A stretch of DNA of 50,351 bases from DASYYE01 sp035946955. Its GTDB lineage: Bacteria; Actinomycetota; Actinomycetes; Streptosporangiales; Streptosporangiaceae. The notes beneath the pieces are model-generated. The model saw only the letters and a program-made list of their open reading frames with translations, did not search any database and was not told where the DNA came from. Made by a program: the position numbers and the translations under genes. Shown here in pieces: positions 1 to 8,018 of this stretch. How positions within the stretch are numbered: the stretch's first letter is position 1; each line of letters opens with the position of its first letter. The stretch is taken from positions 1 through 50,351 of the forward strand of contig DASYYE010000359.1 in the NCBI GenBank assembly GCA_035946955.1. Direction: 5' to 3'.

Positions 1-730
1 CGGCTGCGCTGATTTCGGCCGCGCGCCGGGCAGCGGGCTGGCCGAGCACTTCTGACAGGTCAGGGCGGCGGCCAGGGCTAGGGCAGTCCGCCCCGCCTGC
101 GCCGGCCCCGACCCGGTCCCTGTCGCTGCTCCGGCCATTCCAGCTCCTGGCCGCGGTCCCCGGCCCAGTACTCTCCCGCGCGCCTAGCACCTGGACTTCC
201 TCGTCTGGCTCTGCGTCCTCCCCACGCAGCCACGCAAGTAATCCGCACAGGCTGGGGGCTGAGATGACTGTCAGGTCAGGCACGAGCGCCGCTTCGTCGG
301 CGTTCGAGCGGGCCACTGCTACCCGTCGGAACCCTGCTCGGGCGGCCGCGGCCACGGCTGGCAGCACACCCCGGACTGGCCGCAGCCGCCCATCGAGCCC
401 GAGTTCCCCCAGGAACGCCACTCCCTCTACCGCTCCGAGCGGCACCACCCCGGCCGCTGCCATGATCGAGACCGCTATGCCCAGGTCGAAGCCACTGCCT
501 CGTTTCGGCAGGCTCGCCGGTGACAACCCGACCGTGATCCGTCGTTGCGGCCATTGCTCGTGGCTGTTGATGACCGCAGCCCGGATGCGGTCACGGGCCT
601 CTCGCAGCGCGGTGTCCGGCAAGCCCACCAGGAGCAGGGCTGGGAGGCCGTTGGCCAGGTCGGTCTCGATCTCGACCGGGTACCCTTCAACGCCGACCAG
701 CGCGACGGAGTAGGTGCGGGCCACAGCCAC
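1..730 (-). CDS. comM: ComM/YifB-family Mg-chelatase-like ATPase, N-terminal part (cut by window edge)
   Basis: The minus-strand frame opens with GTG at 728-730, directly after the yraN stop, and stays open to base 1, giving about 243 residues; the rest lies outside the window. The N-terminus (MAVARTYSVALVGVEG, then a stretch like LLLVGLPDTALREARDR and VGLSPASLPKRGSGFDL) is the ComM/YifB N-terminal ChlI-like domain. The last visible residues (PDLSEVLGQPAARRAAEI) are the linker into the AAA+ ATPase core. Family members are AAA+ helicases linked to branch migration in natural transformation; the role in actinomycetes is less clear. The yraN-comM order is the usual one. An Arg/Gly-rich stretch around residues 195-225 is longer than typical. 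Confidence 0.9.
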   Translation of the reverse strand, partial: MAVARTYSVALVGVEGYPVEIETDLANGLPALLLVGLPDTALREARDRIRAAVINSHEQWPQRRITVGLSPASLPKRGSGFDLGIAVSIMAAAGVVPLGAVEGVAFLGELGLDGRLRPVRGVLPAVAAAARAGFRRVAVARSNADEAALVPDLTVISAPSLCGLLAWLRGEDAEPDEEVQVLGARESTGPGTAARSWNGRSSDRDRVGAGAGGADCPSPGRRPDLSEVLGQPAARRAAEISAA

Positions 731-1087
731 CTAGCCCACCCCCCGCAGGTGCTCGATGTTGAAACGGCCGACTCGGTCACAGGTCACCCCGACCACGTCG
801 ATCCGCACCTCGTCGAAGATCACCCCGGTAGCCATCAGCCAGCGGGCGGCCAGTCGCCGCAACCGGAGTCGCTTGGCCTCGGTAACTGCCTCGAACGGGC
901 TCCCGTACCGGTCGCCGGTACGGGTCTTCACCTCGCAGACGACGAGTACCTGGGACTCCGCGGCGACGATGTCGATCTCACCGGCGGCACACCGCCAGTT
1001 GCGTGCCAGCACCCGCAGCCCGGCGTCTTCCAGGTACTCCACTGCGATCTGTTCTCCACGCTGGCCAAGAGCGTCCTTGGGTCTCAC
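731..1087 (-). CDS. YraN/UPF0102 family endonuclease-like protein
   Basis: 118 residues from GTG at 1085-1087, preceded at 9 nt by GGAGG; the frame extends upstream to 1195 but that part is Arg/His-rich and unlike the family. Motifs GEIDIVA (about residues 37-43) and EVKTR (52-56) are the conserved acidic/Lys core of the Holliday-junction-resolvase-like nuclease fold. Family length is about 120 residues, which supports this start. Its stop directly abuts the comM GTG start, so the two are probably translationally coupled. Biochemical function of the family is not settled. Confidence 0.9.
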   Translation of the reverse strand: MRPKDALGQRGEQIAVEYLEDAGLRVLARNWRCAAGEIDIVAAESQVLVVCEVKTRTGDRYGSPFEAVTEAKRLRLRRLAARWLMATGVIFDEVRIDVVGVTCDRVGRFNIEHLRGVG

Positions 1088-1350
1088 GCGGCACCACCTC
1101 CGCCCTCGACGGTGCCGGAAGTGGTGGCCGTGGTGCGGGACGCGTTTTCCGGCTGTGGACGAGCGGACAAGGATCGGGCTGTCTGTGGATGACACATCCC
1201 GGTTTGTCAGTGGGCCGTGGTTTCATCGCTCGTTCTGGCTTTATAGCGACCCGAGATCATTCCTGGGGAACGAAGTTCAGCGCCGGCCCGGTTCTGACGG
1301 TGTCGTATCCGAACAGGAACCTGCCGAGGGCGGCCAGTGGCGTCGGCTGT

Positions 1351-1817
1351 CTACCGGGCCTGGTTGATGGAAAAGTGGCGGGCCAGGTCGGCGTGGGCCT
1401 TGAGCTTGGGCTCGCGGCCGGCCTGGTCCAGGTAGTGTTTCACCGTCTTCGGCGCGAGCATGATGCGGGCGGTGATCTCATCGTCACTTTGGCCTTCTGC
1501 GGCCAGACGTGCGACGCGCCACTCCTGGGCGGTCAGCAGCCCCAGTGGCTCGATGGCCGAAAAGGCTGGGTCGGTGGCTGCTTGTGGATCGTTCTTGACG
1601 ATCTCCGTGCGGCACTGCCTGGCGGCCGTGGGAGGCCCAGGCTCGGGTCGTTCCGGAGGATCGCCGGCTCCAGGCGCCGCAGGTCCTCGCCCGGTTCGAG
1701 CCCCAGCTCCTCGCTCAGCCACTCGCGTGTCCGGCGGTAAACGGCCAGCGCCTCGCCCTGGCAACCACACCTGGAGCGCGTGCGGACCACGCGCTGGTCC
1801 AGCTCAGGCTCGCATTG
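1351..1817 (-). pseudogene. Decayed SARP/LuxR-type regulator remnants
   Basis: Two regulator fragments lie in different minus-strand frames. At about 1620-1817 a fragment reads GEALAVYRRTREWLSEELG followed by LEPGEDLRRLE, which is the C-terminal part of a bacterial transcriptional activator (BTAD) domain of SARP/AfsR proteins. Downstream, in another frame ending at 1351, about 1360-1536 encodes LLTAQEWRVARLAAEGQSDD and a helix with APKTVKHYL, a LuxR-type helix-turn-helix, though with QSDDEIT in place of the usual SNKEIA. Neither piece has its own N-terminal domain or a good start, and a frame change separates them. I read this as one or two dead regulators in the accessory insertion between yraN and DUF2469. 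Confidence 0.6.
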
Positions 1818-1912
1818 CGCCTTCCCTTCGGTCCCATCCCTCCGGCCAGGCCAAGCCCAACCCATTCCGTGACCTGCAGATACCGCCGGGCGCGGGCTGT
1901 TGACAGACGGCC

Positions 1913-2167
1913 TCAGGACGGGCCTGTCAATGCGGCCAGGCCTTGCAGGTCGACGCAGTTCACGTCCTTGACCTTGACGAAGACCATGAGCACGCTGGAG
2001 CAGTTGCGGCAGCGTGCCACCGTGCCCGGGGCGCGCAGGTACACGACGGTCTCGGCCAGTGGGGCCACTGTGCCGCAGTTCGCGCATGTGCCGACGGCCG
2101 TGGTCATCTCCGTGCCGAAGACCTCGTGTAGCAGGCCCCCGATCGCGTTGCCGTCCAGTGCGTCCAT
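1913..2167 (-). CDS. Small zinc-ribbon protein (DUF6510-like)
   Basis: 84 residues from ATG at 2165-2167, preceded by GGAGG about 7 nt upstream. Two CxxC pairs (C28/C31 and C53/C56) suggest a zinc ribbon; the rest is a small beta-rich protein. It follows the ferredoxin-reductase-like gene by 17 nt. In actinomycetes this type of small protein commonly sits next to an FNR-type reductase and a sulfite-oxidase-like protein, the arrangement seen here. The DUF number is from memory and function is unknown; a structural or assembly role for the oxidoreductase pair is inference. Confidence 0.75.
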   Translation of the reverse strand: MDALDGNAIGGLLHEVFGTEMTTAVGTCANCGTVAPLAETVVYLRAPGTVARCRNCSSVLMVFVKVKDVNCVDLQGLAALTGPS

Positions 2168-2184
2168 CAGGATCCTCCTGCGTG

Positions 2185-2991
2185 TCAGGTGTGTCCGGCC
2201 ACTCCGGCTCCTGTGGCGCCGAACCGTTCGGTCTTCACGCGCTGCGGCGGGTAGCCGAGCCCGGCCAGCGCCTCGGCCACGGCCTCGACGAACGGCGTCG
2301 GCCCGCACACGAACGCGAGCGGGTCTTGCCCGGCGGGCCAGGCCACCTCGGCCAGCATCGCGGCGTTGACCCGGCCTGAGCGGCCGGTCCAGCCGGGCGG
2401 CTGGACCCGGGTCAGCGTGTAGGCCACTTCGACTCCCCCGGTGTTGTCGCGGTCGAGCTCGGCGTGGTAGATCACGTCGGGCAGCGAGCGCGAGGAGTAC
2501 AGCAGCCGGGTTGGGGTGGTACTGCCGGTCCGGTCTCGGTGGCGGAGGATCGACCGGAGTGGGACGACTCCGGATCCGCCGGCTACCAGCAGGAGCGGGC
2601 CGGTGTCGTGCTGGGGGTCCCAGACGAAGTACCCGCCGATTGGGCCGCGCAGCTCCAGTTCGTCGCCGGCGCGGAGCTCCTCGGTGAGATACGACGAGAC
2701 CTCGCCGTCCTCCAGTCGCTCTACGGTGATCGCGACCGGTTCGCCGGGTGCTGAGGCGATCGAGTACGAGCGCTCGGCGCTGTACCCGTCCTCGGCGGTC
2801 AGTCGTAGGTCCAGGTGCTGCCCGGCGCGGTGGCCCGCCCAGTCCGGCACCCGCAGTCCTATCGTGCGGACAGCGGCGGTCTCGTCGGTGAGCTGGCCGA
2901 CTGTGGCGACCTGCCAGGTCAGTTTCTGCTGGAGCGGTGCTGTGCCGGCTCCGCCGCTGTTCAGTCGCCTGCGTACCTCTGTTCCTTCCAT
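2185..2991 (-). CDS. Ferredoxin reductase-like FAD/NAD(P)-binding oxidoreductase
   Basis: 268 residues. ATG at 2989-2991 is chosen because it carries a GGAGA element and starts inside the tail of the upstream molybdoenzyme gene (31-nt overlap); the open frame continues far upstream but only antisense-like. The FAD-binding motif RSYS is at residues 74-77, the NAD(P) glycine motif AGGSGVVP at 137-144, and CGP at 229-231, which is the ferredoxin-NADP reductase layout. It ends with an ERFG motif and has no iron-sulfur domain. The overlap with the molybdopterin protein suggests it supplies electrons to, or takes them from, that enzyme. Confidence 0.88.
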   Translation of the reverse strand: MEGTEVRRRLNSGGAGTAPLQQKLTWQVATVGQLTDETAAVRTIGLRVPDWAGHRAGQHLDLRLTAEDGYSAERSYSIASAPGEPVAITVERLEDGEVSSYLTEELRAGDELELRGPIGGYFVWDPQHDTGPLLLVAGGSGVVPLRSILRHRDRTGSTTPTRLLYSSRSLPDVIYHAELDRDNTGGVEVAYTLTRVQPPGWTGRSGRVNAAMLAEVAWPAGQDPLAFVCGPTPFVEAVAEALAGLGYPPQRVKTERFGATGAGVAGHT

Positions 2992-3572
2992 GGGTCTCCG
3001 TACATGTGGTAGCCGTAGGTCTCCCAGAAGCCGGGCTCGTCCTCGTCCCGCAACTCCAGGCCCCTTACCCACTTGGCGCTCTTCCAGAAGTACAGGTGCG
3101 GCACGAGTAGCCGCGCAGGGCCGCCGTGTTCCGGTTCCAGGGGCTGGCCGTCGTACCCGAACGCCACCCACGCCTGGCCGCCGGTGACGTCCGCCAGTGG
3201 CAGGTTCGTTGTGTAACCGCCGTCGCAGAACGCCAGTACGTACTGGTGGTCGTGCTCGACCTGGTCGAGCAGCGTGTCCACCGACACCGCGTCCCAGTGT
3301 GTGTCCAGTTTCGACCAGCGGGTGACGCAGTGGATGTCCACGGTGACGGTCTCGGCCGGCAGCTCGCGCAGCTGCGACCAGGTCCACGACTTTGCCGGTG
3401 TGCCCTCTTGCTTGATCGAGAACGTCCACTCCTGAAGCGGGGTATGCGGCGTCGGGCCCGCCGAGAGCACTGGGAAGTCACTGGTCACGTACTGGCCCGG
3501 TGGCACGCGGCCCTCGGCCCCGGCCGGCTCCTGGTGACGACGGTGGAAACCGCGCGACATAGCGCTGCTCAT
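2961..3572 (-). CDS. Sulfite oxidase-like molybdopterin-dependent oxidoreductase
   Basis: 203 residues from ATG at 3570-3572, with AGGAG 7 nt upstream; an in-frame ATG 45 nt earlier lacks such a site. It has the oxidoreductase molybdopterin-binding fold, with the probable Mo-ligand Cys82 in HCVTRWS, the cofactor loop HGGPARLLVP (149-158) and KSAKW (164-168). It lacks the heme and dimerization domains of true sulfite oxidase and has no Tat signal, so it looks cytosolic. Together with the reductase and zinc-ribbon genes it forms the trio common in actinomycetes. The substrate is unknown; sulfoxide, sulfite or nitrite are all possible. Confidence 0.88.
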   Translation of the reverse strand: MSSAMSRGFHRRHQEPAGAEGRVPPGQYVTSDFPVLSAGPTPHTPLQEWTFSIKQEGTPAKSWTWSQLRELPAETVTVDIHCVTRWSKLDTHWDAVSVDTLLDQVEHDHQYVLAFCDGGYTTNLPLADVTGGQAWVAFGYDGQPLEPEHGGPARLLVPHLYFWKSAKWVRGLELRDEDEPGFWETYGYHMYGDPWKEQRYAGD

Positions 3573-3713
3573 CCCATATCTCCTCTCCGCGTGTGTCAGA
3601 AGGCTGGTAACGGTCATGCCCAGGACTCAGGCATGGAACGCGTGTGACTGGGAGACCCTCGCCGCCTGCCACGAGGCGGACTCAGTGGCTGCCGGTGCCC
3701 GGATGGTTCTCGG

Positions 3714-4139
3714 CTACCGCTCGCCGTACGCCCAGCCGGCCCACTTCTCGACCGTGGTCACCACGACAGGCCCTTGCAGCGTCTGGCCGCGGTACTGCGG
3801 GTACTTGCGCCTGAGCTGGTCCCAGTGCGCTTCGTGGCCCGGGCCGGACCGCTCGATGGCCGCCGTCCCGTCAGCCCGGACCCACCACAGCTGGTCCCAG
3901 TCGTCGCTGTAGTGGTCGACCAGCATGGACACGCGGGGGTTCTCGGTGATGTTGCGGAGCCTCCGCAGGTCTGTGGTGGTCTTCGGCTTGTTGTCGATCC
4001 CGATGGCGATCCGCCCGGCGTCGTCGGCAACGAACGTGCACGGAACGACATGCGGCTGCCCACTGGCGCCGGCCGTGGCAAGCCGCAGTACAGGGGACGC
4101 GATGAACCGCTGCTGAGCTTGCGCAGCACCCAACCGCAT
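3714..4139 (-). CDS. PPOX-class, probably F420-dependent, oxidoreductase
   Basis: 141 residues from ATG at 4137-4139. The sequence has the split beta-barrel PNPOx/FDOR layout (FIASPVLRLATA, then PHVVPCTFVAD, KTTTDLRRLRNI and VSMLVDHYSDDW). It resembles the actinobacterial group of PPOX proteins related to mycobacterial Rv0121c, which binds F420. cofC in this window (33953-34603) shows the host can make F420. The substrate is not predictable. It lies 50 nt downstream of DUF2469 in the same direction. The ribosome site is weak, so a start a few codons upstream is possible. Confidence 0.8.
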   Translation of the reverse strand: MRLGAAQAQQRFIASPVLRLATAGASGQPHVVPCTFVADDAGRIAIGIDNKPKTTTDLRRLRNITENPRVSMLVDHYSDDWDQLWWVRADGTAAIERSGPGHEAHWDQLRRKYPQYRGQTLQGPVVVTTVEKWAGWAYGER

Positions 4140-4189
4140 GGCCTCAAGTCCCGGAATGGAAGGCCCAGCTGCCGCGGCAGCCCTGGCTG

Positions 4190-4504
4190 CTACTTGGGCT
4201 CGGGCAGTTCGAAGTCGCTGGTCGCCAGTTCCTCGATGTTGACGTCCTTGAAGGTCACGACCCTGACGTTCTTCACAAAACGGGCGGGCCGGTACATGTC
4301 CCAGACCCACGCGTCCTGCATGGTGACCTCGAAGAACACCTCCCCGTTGTCGGCAGCGCGGACGTTCAACTCGACGTGGTTGGTCAGGTAGAACCTGCGC
4401 TCGGTCTCGACCACGTGGGTGAACAGGCCGACTACATCCCGGTACTCCCGGTAGAGCTGCAACTCCATGTCGGTCTCATACTTTTCGAGGTCCTCCGCGC
4501 TCAT
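4190..4504 (-). CDS. DUF2469 family protein
   Basis: 104 residues from ATG at 4502-4504, preceded by GGAGGGGAG. The start MSAEDLEKYETDMELQLYRE and the ETERRFYLTN and VTMQDAWVWDM segments are characteristic of this actinobacteria-specific family, always found near rnhB and yraN. It is acidic and has no membrane segment. Function is unknown despite strong conservation. The gene is 58 nt downstream of rnhB and probably shares its transcript. Confidence 0.92.
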   Translation of the reverse strand: MSAEDLEKYETDMELQLYREYRDVVGLFTHVVETERRFYLTNHVELNVRAADNGEVFFEVTMQDAWVWDMYRPARFVKNVRVVTFKDVNIEELATSDFELPEPK

Positions 4505-4562
4505 GGTCTCCCCTCCGATCAGCCAGTGACGGGAGTTTCGCCCGGGACAGATCAACCATAGG

Positions 4563-5297
4563 TCAATCCACCTGGTCAGCATCGCCGAGATTGGCCAGGT
4601 CCCCGGCTTCCTGGATACCACCACCCTCGGACATTGGGTTCCGCAGGTGGGCGGCCACGTTGACGAACGAGCGGCGGTGCTCGGAGCATGGGCCGTATGC
4701 CGCGAGCGCCCGCATGTGGCTGGGGGTGTTGTAGCCCTTGTGCTCGTCGAACCCGTAGGCGGGGTATCGCGTGGCCAGGCTCCGCATGAGCCGGTCCCGG
4801 GTGACTTTGGCCACCACTGAGGCGGCGGCGACGCAGGCTGCGACGGCGTCGCCTTTCCACATGGCGAGCGCGGGGACGCCGAGGCCGCGGACGGGGAAAC
4901 CGTCAGTGAGCGCGTAAGCGGGTTTGCAGGTGAGTCCGGCGAGGGCCCTGCGCATGCCGGTGATGTTGCAGACGTGCAGGCCGGCCTGGTCGATCTCCTG
5001 CGGGGGGATGACGACGGTGTGCCAGGCCAGTGCGGTGGCCATGACTTCGGCGTAGGCGTCTTCGCGGGCGGCGGGGGACAGCGCCTTGGAGTCGGCGATC
5101 CCGGACAGGCCTGCTTTGCGCTGGGGGTTGAGGGCCACGGCGGCGACGACCAGGGGGCCTGCGCAGGCGCCGCGCCCGGCTTCGTCGATGCCGGCGACGG
5201 GGGTCAGCCCGGCGCGGGCGAGCACCCGCTCGTAGGCGGTCAGGCCCGCGTCCCGCCGCGGGGTGTATCCGGGGTGGCGCGCTGCTGGCACGAGCAT
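4563..5297 (-). CDS. rnhB: Ribonuclease HII
   Basis: 244 residues. It removes RNA from RNA-DNA hybrids, including single ribonucleotides in the chromosome. The metal-binding motif GIDEAGRG is at residues 36-43 and IADSKALSP follows at about 67-75; the HKGYNTPSH segment near the C-terminus is typical of bacterial RNase HII. Length fits the family. The ATG at 5295-5297 is only 10 nt beyond the lepB stop, so lepB-rnhB are probably co-transcribed. Confidence 0.95.
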   Translation of the reverse strand: MLVPAARHPGYTPRRDAGLTAYERVLARAGLTPVAGIDEAGRGACAGPLVVAAVALNPQRKAGLSGIADSKALSPAAREDAYAEVMATALAWHTVVIPPQEIDQAGLHVCNITGMRRALAGLTCKPAYALTDGFPVRGLGVPALAMWKGDAVAACVAAASVVAKVTRDRLMRSLATRYPAYGFDEHKGYNTPSHMRALAAYGPCSEHRRSFVNVAAHLRNPMSEGGGIQEAGDLANLGDADQVD

Positions 5298-5307
5298 GGC
5301 GTCACTC

Positions 5308-6630
5308 TCACCTGCCGACCGGGGAGCGCCTGCCGCGGGGTCGGCCGCCTCTTCCCAGCAACCGCCGCAGGAGGCTGATCAGCCATTGGCGGAGGCGGCG
5401 CTGCAGCCAGGTGAGGGGCAGCGCGCCGGCGAGCCCGAGGGCGAGCGGCGCGGCGGGTGCGGGGAGTGTGCCGAGCATGGCTGCGGCACCGCTGCTCGAC
5501 AGGAGCTTGGGCTGGAGGAAGGTGGCGGGGATAGGCAGGATGCGCCACCGGCTGAACGGCGCGATGATCATGAATGCCCGGCCGACCACGTGGTTCTCCG
5601 GGATGGTGCCGTGCCCGGGGTCGTTCATGTGGTAGCGGGAGTCGGCAGACACGTCGCGGTGGTCGCCCATGACCCACAGGCGCCCTGGGGGCACGGTGAT
5701 GCTGAAGCTGCTCATGGACGGGGCGTTGTGGGGGAACAGGTAGGAGCTCTCGGACAGGGGGACACCGTTGACGGTGATCTGGTGCTGGGCATTGCAGCAG
5801 ACCACGCGGTCTCCAGGGATGCCGATGACGCGCTTGATGAAGTCGTGGACGCCGGGTGCGGTGCCGAACAGGCCGACGACCGAGTCCCATGCCCGGGTCA
5901 GCAGCGATGGCGAGGGCGCCGGGGTCTGGTCCCATGAGCCGTCACCGTTGAAGACGATGACGTCTCCCCGCTGGATAGAGCGGAAGTCGTAGGTGATTTT
6001 GCTCACGAGTACTTTGTCGCCTATGTCCAGGGTGTGTTCCATGGATGACGACGGGATGAAGAAGGCCTGGACCACAAAGGACTTGATGAGCAGCGCCAGG
6101 ACGAGCGCGAACACGAGCAGGATGGGGAGTTCGACCCACCAGGATCGTCTGGCGCGGTGTCTGCCGGGCTTGCGGCGGCCGCCGGGCCGGGTGCCTGCGC
6201 CTGCGCGGCTGGCCTGGCCTGACTGGCTGTGCCTGGCCGGGCCCATCCCATTGGGGCGGCCGGGCATGGTGTCGGCGGCGCCGCGTGGGACGTGCCCGTT
6301 GGATGGGTGCCCGTTGGATGGGTGCCCGTTGGGCTCGAAAAGCCTGGGCTCGAACAGGCTGCCCGGCCCCGCGGCCCTGCCGTCGGTGCTCATGCCACCG
6401 GCGGTGGTGCGACCTGCCTGGGGCCAGCTGTCAGAGTGGGGCCAGCCGTTGTGTGGGTTCCCGGTGCTGGGCTCGTCCAGCCACGGGGGGCTGGGCATGG
6501 GTTCGGACATCCATGGGGGCTCTGGTTGCCGGTGTGCGCCGAACGGGAAGCGGTCGTCGTCCCACGGCGGCCGTGTGTAGCCGTCGGCGGTACCGAATTC
6601 CCGGCCGTGCTCGCCCCGTTCGTTGTCCAT
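5308..6630 (-). CDS. lepB: Signal peptidase I with long N-terminal extension
   Basis: 440 residues. It cleaves signal peptides on the outer face of the membrane. A transmembrane helix spans about 167-190 (LPILLVFALVLALLIKSFVV), followed by the catalytic Ser196 in PSSSMEHTL, the general base Lys266 in FIKRVIGIPGD, and GDHRDVSADSR (322-332). A second hydrophobic stretch lies near 375-405, so the protein may have a C-terminal anchor. The first 165 residues are a Pro/Gly/Asn-rich cytoplasmic extension containing NGHPS repeats (about 101-112), encoded by a 15-bp DNA repeat. Such extensions occur in actinomycete SPases but are usually shorter. Confidence 0.94.
   Translation of the reverse strand: MDNERGEHGREFGTADGYTRPPWDDDRFPFGAHRQPEPPWMSEPMPSPPWLDEPSTGNPHNGWPHSDSWPQAGRTTAGGMSTDGRAAGPGSLFEPRLFEPNGHPSNGHPSNGHVPRGAADTMPGRPNGMGPARHSQSGQASRAGAGTRPGGRRKPGRHRARRSWWVELPILLVFALVLALLIKSFVVQAFFIPSSSMEHTLDIGDKVLVSKITYDFRSIQRGDVIVFNGDGSWDQTPAPSPSLLTRAWDSVVGLFGTAPGVHDFIKRVIGIPGDRVVCCNAQHQITVNGVPLSESSYLFPHNAPSMSSFSITVPPGRLWVMGDHRDVSADSRYHMNDPGHGTIPENHVVGRAFMIIAPFSRWRILPIPATFLQPKLLSSSGAAAMLGTLPAPAAPLALGLAGALPLTWLQRRLRQWLISLLRRLLGRGGRPRGRRSPVGR
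6295..6333 (+). repeat. 15-bp tandem repeat inside lepB
   Basis: The unit cccgttggatgggtg occurs twice in a row (6295-6309 and 6310-6324) with a third partial copy. The period is a multiple of three, so it only repeats NGHPS in the lepB N-terminal extension and changes its length without breaking the frame. Confidence 0.85.
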
Positions 6631-6696
6631 TACGTCGAGCCTAGCCGGTGGCGGGGAGTTGGCCTAGGGCACGTTGTGCGCGCTGGTCTGGCCGGG

Positions 6697-7056
6697 CTAC
6701 TGCGACGGGGTGTCGCGACGTTCCTTGATCCGGGCTGCCTTGCCGCGCAGCGACCGGAGGTAGTAGAGCTTGGCGCGGCGGACGCGGCCTCTGGTCACCA
6801 CATCGATGCTGTCGATGGACGGGCTGTGCACGGGGAAGGTCCGCTCGACGCCCACGCCGTAGCTCACCTTGCGCACGGTGAAGGTCTCCCGCGCGCTCCC
6901 GCCTTGGCGGCGGATGACCACTCCCTGGAAGACCTGGATCCTGGTGCGGTTTCCTTCGACCACCCGGACGTGGACCTTCAGCGTGTCCCCAGGGCGGAAG
7001 TCCGGGATGTCTTCACGGATCTGGGCCCGCTCCAGGTCGGCGATGGCGGTGTGCAT
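6697..7056 (-). CDS. rplS: 50S ribosomal protein L19
   Basis: 119 residues, standard length. It sits at the 30S-50S interface. Signature stretches are DFRPGDTLKVHVRVVEG, IQVFQGVVIRRQGG, FTVRKVSYGVGVERTFP and the C-terminal KLYYLRSLRGKAARIKE. The gene lies 66 nt upstream of lepB and 133 nt downstream of trmD, the usual context. The 133-nt leader has some weak inverted repeats, but no known ribosomal-leader motif could be recognised by eye. Confidence 0.97.
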   Translation of the reverse strand: MHTAIADLERAQIREDIPDFRPGDTLKVHVRVVEGNRTRIQVFQGVVIRRQGGSARETFTVRKVSYGVGVERTFPVHSPSIDSIDVVTRGRVRRAKLYYLRSLRGKAARIKERRDTPSQ

Positions 7057-7189
7057 GGCTGGCGCCTCTCACGTCCTCGCGCACAGCCCCAGTGGGCAGG
7101 TGGCGACGGTTTGACTTGTGGTCTTGGTGGTCCTCGTGACGGCCGTCGGCATCACGGCTGCCGCGGTGTTCCATCTCGCGGCGTGGGTT

Positions 7190-8014
7190 TCAGTGTGCCA
7201 TATCTTGACCAGTAACGCCGACGCCAGCCTGGTTATGGCCGTGCAGTGCCGCGCCGGCCTCGGCGAGCACCTGCTTGTCGTGTGCGTCGAGCGTCTCCGG
7301 CGCCAGCTGTGCTACGAGGTCTGGGCGGGTAGCGGCGGTGCGGCGCAGTGCTTCGTCCCGGCGCCAGCGGGCGATGGCCGCGTGGTCCCCGGAGAGCAGG
7401 ATAGGTGGCACCTCGTGGCCGCGCCATTCGCGTGGCCGGGTGTATGCGGGTCCTTCCAGCAGCCCGGACATGGGGCCGGTGCCGTCGCCGAAGGAATCGT
7501 CTGGTGCGGAGGAGGCGTTGCCGAGCACACCGGGCAGCAGCCTGCAGACGGCGTCGATGACGACCAGGGCGGCGGGTTCCCCGCCGGACAGGACATAGTC
7601 GCCGATGCTGACCTCGTCGACGTCGGCGTAGGTCCGTGCCTCCGCCACCACCCGTGCGTCAATCCCCTCGTAGTGGCCGCAGACGAAGACGAGGTGGGGG
7701 CACTGGGCGTAGGCAGCGGCCTTGGCCTGCCCGAACGGGACACCAGAAGGGCTGAGCACTACCAGGCGGGTGCCTGGCACGCCGCGGTCGCCGACCACGG
7801 CGTCAAGTGCCTCCCCCCAGGGGCCTGGCGTCATGACCATGCCGGGGCCGCCACCGAAAGGTGAGTCGTCCACGGTGCGGTGGACGTCATGCGCCCATTG
7901 GCGCAGGTCGTGGACGGCGAATTCGACGATGCCGCGGTCGGCTGCCTTGCCGAGCAGGGAGGCGCGCAGCGGGCTGAAATAGTCCGGGAAGATCGTGATG
8001 ATATCGATCTTCAC
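7190..8014 (-). CDS. trmD: tRNA (guanine-N1-)-methyltransferase TrmD
   Basis: 274 residues from GTG at 8012-8014 (MKIDIITIFPDYF), 4 nt after the rimM stop; the longer frame adds only residues antisense in character. TrmD methylates G37 next to the anticodon using SAM and prevents +1 frameshifting. The SPOUT knot is visible: FGGGPGM (53-59), CGHYEGID (112-119) and EVSIGDYVLSGGE (134-146). It follows rimM tightly, so the pair is probably translationally coupled. The C-terminus is somewhat longer than in E. coli TrmD. Confidence 0.96.
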   Translation of the reverse strand: MKIDIITIFPDYFSPLRASLLGKAADRGIVEFAVHDLRQWAHDVHRTVDDSPFGGGPGMVMTPGPWGEALDAVVGDRGVPGTRLVVLSPSGVPFGQAKAAAYAQCPHLVFVCGHYEGIDARVVAEARTYADVDEVSIGDYVLSGGEPAALVVIDAVCRLLPGVLGNASSAPDDSFGDGTGPMSGLLEGPAYTRPREWRGHEVPPILLSGDHAAIARWRRDEALRRTAATRPDLVAQLAPETLDAHDKQVLAEAGAALHGHNQAGVGVTGQDMAH

Positions 8015-8018
8015 GGTG

